A DNA stretch of 64,000 bases from Pseudoalteromonas marina (GTDB lineage: Bacteria; Pseudomonadota; Gammaproteobacteria; Enterobacterales; Alteromonadaceae), in NCBI RefSeq assembly GCF_000238335.3, contig NZ_AHCB03000005.1, positions 1,867,317 through 1,931,316 of the forward strand. The letters run 5' to 3'. Below the pieces are notes generated by a model. It saw only the letters and a program-made list of their open reading frames with translations. It ran no database searches and was not told where the DNA came from. Positions 55,251-64,000 of the stretch are shown here, piece by piece. The translations under genes and the position numbers were made by a program. How positions within the stretch are numbered: position 1 is the first letter of the stretch; each line of letters begins with the position of its first letter.

Positions 55251-55266
55251 AAATACTACATATACA

Positions 55267-56709
55267 TTAGCGTGGTAAGCTTGGGAATGACACTTCAGCC
55301 ATATCTCGCATACAACGTACTACTTGGCAGCTATAGCCAAATTCATTATCGTACCATACGTATAATACAATACGATTATCGTCAACAATTGTCGCTTGTG
55401 AGTCAACAACACCTGCATAACGGCTACCTACTAAATCGGTAGACACTATTTCTGTTGATGCAGTGTAATCAATTTGGTCACGTAAATCTGAGTGCAGCGC
55501 TGTATCGCGTAAAAATGCATTTAGTTCTTCAACTGATGTATTAGTTGCTAAGTTTAAGTTTAAAATAGCAAGCGATACATTTGGCGTAGGAACACGAATA
55601 GCGTTACCTGTTAACTTACCTTCAAGCTCTGGCAATGCTTTAGATACAGCTTTAGCTGCGCCTGTTTCAGTTATTACCATGTTAAGCGCTGCGGCACGAC
55701 CACGACGTTCGGCTTTGTGATAGTTGTCGATTAGGTTTTGATCGTTTGTGTATGAGTGAACGGTTTCAACGTGACCATTATTAATACCAAACTTATCGTT
55801 TAACGCTTTTAATGTTGGTGTGATTGCATTTGTTGTACAACTTGCTGCACAGACAATTTTATCTTCAGATAAAATATCTTGGTTATTTACACCATATACG
55901 ATGTTTTTAATATTGCCTTTAGCCGGTGCTGTTAATAATACTTTAGCCGCACCTTTACACTCTAAATGCTGACCAAGGCCTGCTTCATCTTTCCAAATAC
56001 CTGTGTTATCAACAATTAACGCATTATCGATACCGTATTGGGTGTAATCAATTTCACTAGGCGAATTTGCATAAATAACCTGAATGTAACTGCCGTTCGC
56101 TTTAATCGCGTTGCGCTCTTTATCAATGGTGATTGAACCATTAAATGGACCATGAATTGAATCGCGACGTAATAAACTAGCGCGCTTTTCAAGGTCACCT
56201 TCTTTACCACCACGCACAACGATTGCACGTAGACGTAAATCGGCGTAAGGACCCGATTTTTCAATTAATAAGCGAGCAAGCAAACGACCAATACGACCAA
56301 AACCATAAAGAACTACATCGCGAGGTTCTTTCACTGTTGAATCGGCTATTTCTGCTAATTCATCTTTAACGAACTCTTCAACTGAACGGCCATTAGCAAC
56401 GTCGCTGTATAAATAGCTGTATGCAAGCTTACCAATATCAATACGAGCAGAGTTTAATTCCATTTTGCTGATTGCTTCTAAAAACGGGAAGCTTTCACGT
56501 AAACGTAATTTTGTGCCTTCAAATTGTGCAACAGTTTTGTGAGATTTAATAATTTCAATAGTGCTGGCATTTACGAGAGGACGGCCATATACAGCGATTT
56601 CAATACCACGATTACGGTAAAGTTTACCAATGATAGGTTGCATGCTTTCAGCGTAATCTTGGCGCTCTTGCCAACTATTTGTGTATTCTAACTCGTGAGA
56701 TGAGGTCAT
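55267..56709 (-). CDS. glyceraldehyde-3-phosphate dehydrogenase, long form
   Basis: NAD(P)-dependent glycolytic enzyme. The Rossmann motif GFGRIGR is at residues 136-142, the catalytic SCTTN with Cys291, and the C-terminal YDNEFGYS segment. At 480 residues it carries about 125 extra N-terminal residues compared with ordinary GAPDH (about 330). This extended class exists in Vibrio, Pseudomonas and relatives. The extension has no membrane or signal features. ATG 56709 is preceded by AGG. Monocistronic with its own terminator. Confidence 0.93.
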   Translation of the reverse strand: MTSSHELEYTNSWQERQDYAESMQPIIGKLYRNRGIEIAVYGRPLVNASTIEIIKSHKTVAQFEGTKLRLRESFPFLEAISKMELNSARIDIGKLAYSYLYSDVANGRSVEEFVKDELAEIADSTVKEPRDVVLYGFGRIGRLLARLLIEKSGPYADLRLRAIVVRGGKEGDLEKRASLLRRDSIHGPFNGSITIDKERNAIKANGSYIQVIYANSPSEIDYTQYGIDNALIVDNTGIWKDEAGLGQHLECKGAAKVLLTAPAKGNIKNIVYGVNNQDILSEDKIVCAASCTTNAITPTLKALNDKFGINNGHVETVHSYTNDQNLIDNYHKAERRGRAAALNMVITETGAAKAVSKALPELEGKLTGNAIRVPTPNVSLAILNLNLATNTSVEELNAFLRDTALHSDLRDQIDYTASTEIVSTDLVGSRYAGVVDSQATIVDDNRIVLYVWYDNEFGYSCQVVRCMRDMAEVSFPSLPR

Positions 56710-56883
56710 TTTATTTACCTAAGTTTATCATTTTGAACGGATAGCCTTTAAAAGTGCACTATATTTTGAGAGTAATGCACTTCAGGCACGGCTATTCTAA
56801 TTTAATCTGAAGTTATTCTCTACTGTTAGGCGTTAAATGATTGCGCTAGAATGGCTGCGTAGATATTTATTTGGGGTTTAGGA

Positions 56884-57684
56884 ATGCTAAAAAGAGCAAG
56901 TTTACTACTTGGATTACTAACATTAGCGGGTTGTGAAGAACCTGTGACGCTAGCAAAAGTTTGTAAGGAAACACCCGGCTTTTGTTCTGATTTAAACAAA
57001 GACAGCCATTGTAAAGACGAGCGTGCTGAAGTTATCTTAAAGCGTTACAGTGAATACAAAGAGCCAACGGATGAAAATAAATATCAATTATTAAAAGAAT
57101 TTGAAACATACAACCAATGTATAACACTGGCGGCTAAAATTGAGCACATAAAGCTCAAAGCTAAGAAGACGTCTCGCATAGATGGACAACTCACTAGCAT
57201 TAAAGAAATGACGCGCCTTTATCAAGACACTATTGATACAAATCACCCCGGTTTACTTTATTACCATTGGTCCAGAAACAATAATCAAGGTGCATTAAAT
57301 AAGCTATTGGCTATAGAAGACGATCCTAGTGTTACACAAAGTGCTGAAATGCAGTTTTTTTTAGCGTCGTATTACATTAAGTTTGATGACGAAAAAACGA
57401 TTGATTTGCTCTATAAAACGCTAGAGTTAAATCAAAAAGGGCGCATACCCAATCCTGAGGTCTACACATCACTTATCAGCCTGTTTTATAAACATGATAA
57501 ATTTAAACATGCTTATATATTTTCAAAAGTAGCGCAAATGTCGGGAATCGAAAATATAGATTTATTTGAAATAGAGCAGGAACTCTTAAGTACTGGTAAA
57601 AACTTATCTGGACTTGATTCACTTGCCGAGCAAACCTATCAACAAGTATTAGAAGGTGAATTTGTATCACCTAGAGAATTTTAG
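56884..57684 (+). CDS. DUF2989 lipoprotein
   Basis: Lipoprotein of 266 residues with lipobox LAGC (Cys17, MLKRASLLLGLLTLAGC). Several cysteines follow (VCKETPGFCSDL, HCKDE). The C-terminal two thirds are helical with TPR/SEL1-like spacing (LYYHWSRNNNQGALNKLL, FFLASYYIKFDDEKTIDLL, VYTSLISLFYKHDKFKHA). This matches the DUF2989 family of Alteromonadales and Vibrio as I remember it. Function unknown; a peptidoglycan or periplasmic scaffold role would be guesswork. Confidence 0.8.
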   Translation: MLKRASLLLGLLTLAGCEEPVTLAKVCKETPGFCSDLNKDSHCKDERAEVILKRYSEYKEPTDENKYQLLKEFETYNQCITLAAKIEHIKLKAKKTSRIDGQLTSIKEMTRLYQDTIDTNHPGLLYYHWSRNNNQGALNKLLAIEDDPSVTQSAEMQFFLASYYIKFDDEKTIDLLYKTLELNQKGRIPNPEVYTSLISLFYKHDKFKHAYIFSKVAQMSGIENIDLFEIEQELLSTGKNLSGLDSLAEQTYQQVLEGEFVSPREF

Positions 57685-57727
57685 ATAATTATAAACCCCG
57701 CTTAAGCAAAGTTAAGCGAGGAATAAA

Positions 57728-57757
57728 TAAAAAGGCAGCTTTCGCTGCCTTTTTTTA
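57728..57757. terminator. bidirectional terminator between DUF2989 and ihfA
   Basis: AAAGGCAGC (57731-57739) and GCTGCCTTT with a TTTC loop, A and T runs on both sides. A second, weaker hairpin (CCCGCTTAAGC... GCGAGG) lies just upstream. Confidence 0.85.
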
Positions 57758-58054
57758 TTTTGCTTTGCTGGTGCCCACTTCAACACGAGTCTTTAATTTT
57801 TGACCCGGTCTAAAGGTGACAACACGACGCGCCGAAATAGGAATGTCTTCGCCTGTTTTCGGATTACGCCCTGGTCTTTCTTTTTTGTCTCGAAGATCAA
57901 AGTTACCAAATCCAGAAAGCTTAACCTGCTCTCCTTTTTCTAGCGCTGAGCGGATTTCTTCAAAAAACGCTTCAACTAAATCTTTGGCATCTTTTTTATT
58001 GATCCCGAGCTTTTCAAATAGGTGTTCAGCTATGTCGGCTTTAGTAAGCGCCAT
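57755..58054 (-). CDS. ihfA: integration host factor subunit alpha
   Basis: Sequence-preferring DNA-bending protein; 99 residues with the HU/IHF fold. The beta-arm with the intercalating proline is in [14 protein letters not shown] (about residues 60-73), and [17 protein letters not shown] is the alpha-subunit hallmark. It lies 2 bases after pheT, as in the E. coli pheST-ihfA order, so it is co-transcribed with the phenylalanyl-tRNA synthetase genes. Confidence 0.97.
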   Translation of the reverse strand: MALTKADIAEHLFEKLGINKKDAKDLVEAFFEEIRSALEKGEQVKLSGFGNFDLRDKKERPGRNPKTGEDIPISARRVVTFRPGQKLKTRVEVGTSKAK

Positions 58055-58056
58055 AT

Positions 58057-60444
58057 CTAGTCCCTCAACGATGCATTAAACTTTTCGGCCAATTCGGCCA
58101 CCACGTTATCAACTACTAGATTGATATCTTTCTCTTCGAGTGTTCTATCAACCGCTTGCAGTGTTAGAGCAATCGCCAAACTCTTATAATTTGGCTCAAT
58201 ACCTTTGCCCTTATACACATCGAATAAGTTTAGGTCAACCAATTGATTTCCGCCAACTTTTTCTATAGCGTTTAAAATATCACCAGATTTAACGCTGTCG
58301 GCCACTAAAATCGCGATGTCGCGACGGTTTGAAGGAAATTTAGACACGCTTTCTGCTTGTGGTAAATTTCTTTTTTCAATTGCTGACATTTCAATTTCAA
58401 ATACAAAAGTTGCGTTATTGATATCTAACGACTTTTGCGCTTGAGGATGTAATGCACCAAAAAAACCAACCTTTTTACCATCAACATAAATAACAGCTGA
58501 CTGGCCCGGATGAAGTCCATCTGACTGCTCTGCTTTAATTTCAAAGCGACTTACATCGTTAGTGATCGCAAGTAATGCCTCAACATCGCCTTTTAGGTCA
58601 TAAAAGTCGACATTGCGCTTTTCTTCAACCCAATGTTCGCCATGAACCAAACCAGTAATAACGCCACCAATAACAGGCACTTGGTATACACCATTTTCTG
58701 CATTTTCATCGCTTATAAATTTAAGACCATGCTCAAATAAACGAATACGTGGTTGTTGACGATTTTGGTTGTATGCAACAGACGCCAATAGACCCGGCAT
58801 TAAGCTAACACGCATTGCTGACATTTCAATTGAAATAGGATGCGGTAGAACAAGTACATCACTTTGAGGATGCAAAATAGCTTGTGCCTTAGGGTCAACA
58901 AAGCTGTATGTAATCGCTTCTTGGTAACCACGTGTTACTAACGTATTGCGGAATTTGCTTAGTGCAATGCTCGCTTCGTTATGAGTGGTCATCTTAAGTT
59001 TTGCAGTTGGTGCCACATTTGGAATACTGTTGTAACCGTAAACGCGTGCAACTTCTTCTATCAAATCTTCTTCAATGCGAATATCAAAACGGTAACTAGG
59101 TATGTCTGCACTCCAGCTCTCATTTTCAACTTTAACATCAAGACCTAAGCGAGTCAGAATATCAGTTACTTTAGCATCATCAATGTGATGACCTATTACG
59201 CGGTCTAAACGCGAACGACGCAAACGAACTTCAGTCACCTTAGGTAACTTATCAGCCGCCACGGCTTCTACTACAGGGCCTGCTTGACCACCCACAATTT
59301 CAAGCAGTAGCGCTGTAGCACGCTGCATTGCATCGTGTTGTAGAGCAAAATCTACTCCACGTTCATAACGATGTGATGCATCAGTATGTAGGCCGTAACT
59401 ACGTGCTTGCCCAGCAATTGCTACCGGATTAAAGAATGCACTTTCAAGCAGTATGTCTGTTGTTTTTTCAGTAACACCTGATTGCTCACCACCAAAAATA
59501 CCAGCAATGGCAAGTGCTTTATCATTATCTGCTATAACGAGTGTAGACTCGTTTAATTTAGCTGTATTACCATCAAGCAGTACTAGTTCTTCATCTGCAT
59601 TTGCACTACGTACTTTAATGCCACCTTCAATTGCACTTAAATCAAATGCATGCATAGGGTGACCAAGTTCGAGTAATACATAGTTAGTTACATCAACAAC
59701 CGGATCGATTGAACGTACACCACTACGGCGTAATTTTTCAACCATCCATAACGGTGTTTCTGCATCAAGATTTATACCTTTTATTACACGACCTATGTAT
59801 CGAGGACATGCATCTTCGTTCACTAGCTCAATTGATACTTTGTCGTCAATCGTTGGAGCAACAGCGGGGATTTCTAATACGTTTACATCAATGCTGTTTA
59901 AAACGCCTACTTCACGGGCAAGACCTTTAATACCAAGGCAGTCACCACGGTTTGGTGTCAAATCAACATCAATAATGTTGTCGTCAAGGCTTAAATAGTC
60001 ACGTAAATCCGCGCCAATGGGTGCATCACTCGGTAACTCCATGATGCCGTCACCTTCTTCGCTAATGCCTAGCTCGTCAAATGCACATAACATACCGTGT
60101 GAAGGCTGACCGCGAAGTTTTGCTTTTTTAATTTTGAAATCGCCAGGTAATACTGCACCAACGGTTGCAACCGCGACTTTAATTCCTTCACGACAGTTTG
60201 GCGCACCACACACGATATCAAGCAGCTCATCGCCACCTACGTTAATTTTAGTAACGCGAAGTTTATCCGCATCAGGATGTTGACCACATTCAACAACTTC
60301 GCCTACTAACACACCATTAAATTTGGCTGCAGCTGGCTCAACGCCGTCAACTTCAAGGCCAGCCATAGAAAGCTGTTCCGACAGAGCTTGCGTATCAATA
60401 GCAGGATTAACCCACTCTCTTAACCACTTTTCACTAAATTTCAT
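58057..60444 (-). CDS. pheT: phenylalanine-tRNA ligase beta subunit
   Basis: Beta subunit of the alpha2-beta2 PheRS. In order: tRNA-binding EMAPII-like domain ([19 protein letters not shown], about residues 50-68), B1/B5 domains, B3/B4 editing region, catalytic-like core and C-terminal anticodon-binding FDX-ACB domain ([16 protein letters not shown]). At 795 residues it equals the E. coli enzyme. It starts 15 bases after pheS. Confidence 0.97.
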   Translation of the reverse strand: MKFSEKWLREWVNPAIDTQALSEQLSMAGLEVDGVEPAAAKFNGVLVGEVVECGQHPDADKLRVTKINVGGDELLDIVCGAPNCREGIKVAVATVGAVLPGDFKIKKAKLRGQPSHGMLCAFDELGISEEGDGIMELPSDAPIGADLRDYLSLDDNIIDVDLTPNRGDCLGIKGLAREVGVLNSIDVNVLEIPAVAPTIDDKVSIELVNEDACPRYIGRVIKGINLDAETPLWMVEKLRRSGVRSIDPVVDVTNYVLLELGHPMHAFDLSAIEGGIKVRSANADEELVLLDGNTAKLNESTLVIADNDKALAIAGIFGGEQSGVTEKTTDILLESAFFNPVAIAGQARSYGLHTDASHRYERGVDFALQHDAMQRATALLLEIVGGQAGPVVEAVAADKLPKVTEVRLRRSRLDRVIGHHIDDAKVTDILTRLGLDVKVENESWSADIPSYRFDIRIEEDLIEEVARVYGYNSIPNVAPTAKLKMTTHNEASIALSKFRNTLVTRGYQEAITYSFVDPKAQAILHPQSDVLVLPHPISIEMSAMRVSLMPGLLASVAYNQNRQQPRIRLFEHGLKFISDENAENGVYQVPVIGGVITGLVHGEHWVEEKRNVDFYDLKGDVEALLAITNDVSRFEIKAEQSDGLHPGQSAVIYVDGKKVGFFGALHPQAQKSLDINNATFVFEIEMSAIEKRNLPQAESVSKFPSNRRDIAILVADSVKSGDILNAIEKVGGNQLVDLNLFDVYKGKGIEPNYKSLAIALTLQAVDRTLEEKDINLVVDNVVAELAEKFNASLRD

Positions 60445-60459
60445 TTTATTGCTTCACTC

Positions 60460-61455
<996 letters not shown>

Positions 61456-61503
61456 TCACAGAAGGTGATTACAATTTAATTGACTAATGATAACTGAAAG
61501 CGG

Positions 61504-61520
61504 GGTCTAGATTCTAGACC
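61504..61520. repeat. perfect palindrome downstream of hda
   Basis: GGTCTAGA T TCTAGACC, 8-1-8, in the pheS upstream region and two bases after the hda stop. It may be an operator or a processing hairpin; the centre is too short for a stable loop without opening. Confidence 0.45.
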
Positions 61521-61522
61521 TA

Positions 61523-62248
61523 CTAGAGCTTTAAGGTTGATTTTATAAAGGGAATTGTTAATTTTCGCTGTGCGGCCATAGATGCATGATCTAATTTGTC
61601 TAATACATCGAGTAAAGCACGCATATCTCGACTTAGACGCGTTAGTAAAAAGCGTGCACATTCATCGCTTAACTCAAGCCCACGCATGTGTGCCCGCTTA
61701 ACAAGCGCCTGCGCTTTATCATCATCACTCATTGAACGTATTTGAAAGGTGGTTCCCCAAGTTAAACGAGATTCTAAATCAGGAAGTGAGATATTTAACA
61801 TATTTGGTAACAGGTCTGCTGTTACAACTAGCATTTTACCGGGTTCGTTAAAGCGATTAAAAAAGTTAAATAGTGCCTTTTCCCAGGCATCGTTGCCTGC
61901 AACTAAGTGGACATCGTCTATACACAATACATCAAGCGCTTCCAGTCCATCGAGGACCATAGGCCCAAAATTGATAACCTCTCGCATAGAAAGTAACATG
62001 TTAGAAAGGCCACGTTCTTGCGCTTTTATGCACGTAGCGTATAACAAGTGAGACTTACCCGAATCACCCAATCCACACAAGTAAGTATACTGAAATGAAT
62101 TTGCCAACTCAGAAAAGCTCGCTTTTAGATGATTAACTTCTAATGAGTCCTCACCACCAAAGTACGATGCAAACGTCTCGTCATCTGGCAAAGTAACAGG
62201 CAACGCCATTTGCATTGGTTCATGACTTAGCACTATGGTTTTATCCAT
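61523..62248 (-). CDS. hda: DnaA regulatory inactivator Hda
   Basis: AAA+ protein related to DnaA domain III that, with the beta clamp, stimulates ATP hydrolysis by DnaA. The clamp-binding motif region at the N-terminus reads MQMALPVTLPDDETFASY (about residues 12-29). Degenerate Walker A GLGDSGKSH (about 58-66), Walker B DVLCIDDVHLV and the C-terminal sensor region RDMRALLDVLDKLD are present, ending TIPFIKSTLKL as in E. coli. 241 residues. Its start overlaps the DUF2066 stop by 16 bases. Confidence 0.93.
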   Translation of the reverse strand: MDKTIVLSHEPMQMALPVTLPDDETFASYFGGEDSLEVNHLKASFSELANSFQYTYLCGLGDSGKSHLLYATCIKAQERGLSNMLLSMREVINFGPMVLDGLEALDVLCIDDVHLVAGNDAWEKALFNFFNRFNEPGKMLVVTADLLPNMLNISLPDLESRLTWGTTFQIRSMSDDDKAQALVKRAHMRGLELSDECARFLLTRLSRDMRALLDVLDKLDHASMAAQRKLTIPFIKSTLKL

Positions 62249-63288
62249 TGATATTCAAGGCTGTTTTTGTCAACAACGTGATAAAAAGCGCGTGGATCAA
62301 CGTAATCTTTAAAAGCAGAATCAAGACCTAGCGCTTTTTTTAAATCTGTAACATCGCCTGTATGACTCAGTTTGTATTCAACAAACTCAGTCGTTTTTCG
62401 AGCAATCGTAACCTGTGTAACAACACTTAAACTCTGTAAACGTCTCTTAGCTAGTTCAACATCTACAAAATTTTCGGCCCCTTTTAAAGTTAAAATAGCT
62501 GAAGCTTGCTCGTAGTATGCATTGGGATCAATTGCATATTCACTTGCTAGCCCTCTAGCTAGTGTATCTATCATTTGACTAACAATTTGTTGTTTATCAC
62601 CAACTAAACGATTTTCATCAAACAAATCATCATTTGTGAATCGCCAATCTAAAACCCAGTTATTACTGTTATTGTCTTTGTACATTTTGGCCGTAATACT
62701 TCTTTCAGCACTATACCGCTGAGACGCCTCTTCTATAGGCCCTGAGAAATTACCCCACACCTCGGGTATTCCTACTAAACGTCTGTCTTGTAAATCCAGT
62801 AATGGCACAACAACAGGTAAGCCACGTCTTCGGGCATTATCGTAAATTAATTGTTCAAGCTGTGGATAGCTCTCTTGTGTTACTAGCTCTCTTCGCCAAT
62901 TATCTTCAATACCTAGCCAAATAGCGACTAACGGACGTTGTGAACCCCATAGAGGTAGACTTAATTCTTTTATAAGCGCATTAATTTTTCGTGCTTCAAA
63001 TTTAACAATTAATTTTAATTGACCTTCAGTACGCTCATCGTATTCAAATTTAAGCATGTAATCAGAGATATCTTTAGTGCGCTGTTGAGCTAATGGATTT
63101 TGATCCGCCGTTTCATCACCACTTACTTTTACCAAAACATTAAGTAAAGCTTTACGGCTTGCCGCTAATCGACTATCTCTTGATTTATCATCAACTTTTA
63201 AAATATCTTGATATAGATCAGTGACTTCAACTGCTGAAACAGAAAAACAAATTAAAATGGATATTATGCTTATTAATAATCTATACAC
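62233..63288 (-). CDS. DUF2066 periplasmic protein
   Basis: Secreted or membrane-anchored protein of 351 residues. It has a signal peptide (LLISIISILICFSVSAVEV), an N-terminal domain with ALLNVLVKVSGDE and DYMLKFEYDE, and a C-terminal domain with AENFVDVELAKRRLQSLSVV. It matches the DUF2066 family, whose genes often lie next to hda. Function unknown. Its coding end overlaps the hda start. Confidence 0.82.
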   Translation of the reverse strand: MYRLLISIISILICFSVSAVEVTDLYQDILKVDDKSRDSRLAASRKALLNVLVKVSGDETADQNPLAQQRTKDISDYMLKFEYDERTEGQLKLIVKFEARKINALIKELSLPLWGSQRPLVAIWLGIEDNWRRELVTQESYPQLEQLIYDNARRRGLPVVVPLLDLQDRRLVGIPEVWGNFSGPIEEASQRYSAERSITAKMYKDNNSNNWVLDWRFTNDDLFDENRLVGDKQQIVSQMIDTLARGLASEYAIDPNAYYEQASAILTLKGAENFVDVELAKRRLQSLSVVTQVTIARKTTEFVEYKLSHTGDVTDLKKALGLDSAFKDYVDPRAFYHVVDKNSLEYQWIKP

Positions 63289-63679
63289 TGTATGTTAGTT
63301 CTTGGTTTTAAACTGATTTGATCCTAAATCAAAGCAAGTAACAAAGCAAAATTATATTTGTTACTGTGACATATTGATACTTATAGATTAAGCCTCTCAT
63401 ACACTGTTGATTTAATTGAAACTCTAAATTTATAAACAAATTCACTCAGCCAAAAAAAGAGCAGCAAAAGCCAAACCTTCTAAAAAGACATATTCTCTTC
63501 AAAGTAAAGCCAACACAAATGTATTAAGTTCTAAAAATATACTAGCTTTTATTAGCTACTGCTGAGGGAAACAGAAAACTGTTTTGTCGCGTCAGCCTCT
63601 GAAAGGCTCGCTTTCGCACAGTTTTTTATGATGTATAGGAATACAAATGCCGAGAGCACAGGATGTGCAAGAGCGACCG
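63289..63679. other. AT-rich intergenic region, no gene seen
   Basis: No ORF with features. A perfect palindrome GCACAGGATGTGC (63657-63669) sits near the end. The tail, from about 63,640, belongs to the 5S-remnant block. Confidence 0.4.
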
Positions 63680-63701
63680 CTACTGAGTTCGGCATGGGGT
63701 C
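63680..63701 (-). rRNA. 5S rRNA internal fragment (remnant)
   Basis: The minus strand reads GACCCCATGCCGAACTCAGT and on to AG, the conserved internal block of bacterial 5S rRNA. The flanking sequence is not 5S, so this is a fragment of about 22 bases. The match is from memory of gammaproteobacterial 5S. Confidence 0.5.
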
Positions 63702-63720
63702 TTGGCTTTTTGCTAAATCA

Positions 63721-63792
63721 CTTTTCTACAGACGTAAAAAAGCCCGACTATTGCTAGTCGGGCTTTGTACAATTTGAAGCCTGTTAATGTCG
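63721..63792. repeat. duplicated 5S tail/terminator unit, copy 1
   Basis: The same layout, CTTTNCTNCAGACG, a terminator hairpin, TACAATTTGAAGCCTG and TAATGT, occurs again at 63931-64000, exactly 210 bases later. The hairpin stems differ in sequence but not in design. Confidence 0.65.
63736..63766 (-). terminator. rRNA-type terminator, copy 1
   Basis: AAGCCCGACTA pairs with TAGTCGGGCTT around TTGC, followed by a T run on the minus strand. It lies after the degenerate 5S tail. Confidence 0.75.
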
Positions 63793-63945
63793 TGGTGCCC
63801 ACAGCGGTGGAGAGTCACAGTGAAATGTTGCCTATCATAGGCCAGTGTATTGAATAACCAAAACACTGTTCACAAAGAGGCGCTTTGCTTAGGAGACGCT
63901 ACGCTTTAGAGAAGGGAATATTGAAGATTACTTTCCTGCAGACGT

Positions 63946-63976
63946 AAAAAAGCCGCTTCATTTCTGAAGCGGCTTT
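63946..63976 (-). terminator. rRNA-type terminator, copy 2
   Basis: AAGCCGCTTCA pairs with TGAAGCGGCTT around TTTC, with a T run on the minus strand. It directly follows the 5S 3' end. Confidence 0.8.
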
Positions 63977-63985
63977 CTACAATTT

Positions 63986-64000
63986 GAAGCCTGGTAATGT
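63986..64000 (-). rRNA. 3' end of a 5S rRNA gene, truncated by window
   Basis: The minus strand ends ACATTACCAGGCTT, resembling the 3' end of gammaproteobacterial 5S (ACATCGCCAGGCTT) and directly preceding a terminator. It implies an rRNA operon on the minus strand to the right. Only 15 bases are visible. Confidence 0.55.

Larger units (their letters stand above)
63931..64000. repeat. duplicated 5S tail/terminator unit, copy 2
   Basis: The second copy of the unit described at 63721-63792; the window ends inside it. Confidence 0.65.

Overview
The window looks like a chromosomal segment of a marine gammaproteobacterium, most likely Pseudoalteromonas or a close Alteromonadales relative. The base composition is AT-rich. 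The gene order nadA / tRNA-Lys array / cpoB-pal-tolBARQ / ruvBAC, together with pheST-ihfA, hda and tesA-ybbAP, is typical of the group. The TonB-dependent receptor and secreted hydrolase repertoire also fit. The taxonomic call rests on these patterns, not on a database search.

Region 1 (1-17,950) is a genomic island whose right end abuts a tRNA-Ser(GGA) gene (17,960-18,049, minus strand). A P4-type tyrosine integrase lies next to the tRNA 3' end. The island carries a BREX type 3-like anti-phage operon on the plus strand: brxC (5' end outside the window), pglXI methyltransferase, brxHII SNF2-type helicase, pglZ phosphatase, and two tandem divergent BrxA-like genes. Behind the operon is a decaying accessory zone. 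It holds a gene with an in-frame TGA exactly at a conserved CxxC cysteine, a 571-residue protein with seven DUF723-like zinc repeats and a GIY-YIG-like C-terminus, a small zinc-ribbon protein, and a gene broken by both a frameshift and a nonsense codon.

Region 2 (17,950-32,650) is core genome. It contains nadA, eight identical tRNA-Lys(TTT) genes with their own promoter, the Tol-Pal envelope operon, a roughly 1 kb spacer with a good candidate small RNA, ruvCAB, and the ybbA-ybbP ABC exporter divergent from tesA, followed by a tRNA-Pro(GGG).

Region 3 (34,180-41,930) appears to be a complete cyanophycin (or beta-aspartyl peptide) utilisation locus: a secreted S51 cyanophycinase-like enzyme, a TonB-dependent receptor, a YfcC-type inner-membrane carrier and an isoaspartyl dipeptidase with unusual metal-site residues. 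The divergent promoter region holds a perfect palindrome inside a sigma70-like promoter and a structured leader with a short ORF.

Region 4 (42,000-63,300) is mostly housekeeping: an AspA/M14-type zinc hydrolase, ccoG, a PAS-sigma54 activator flanked by a long inverted repeat, an ABC1 kinase, a YceB-like lipoprotein, a DUF349 protein, YeaC, an AgcS Na+/alanine symporter, an M14 peptidase, a long-form GAPDH, a DUF2989 lipoprotein, ihfA-pheT-pheS, hda and a DUF2066 protein. The last 350 bases contain duplicated rRNA-type terminators and 5S rRNA fragments, so an rRNA operon on the minus strand is expected immediately to the right.
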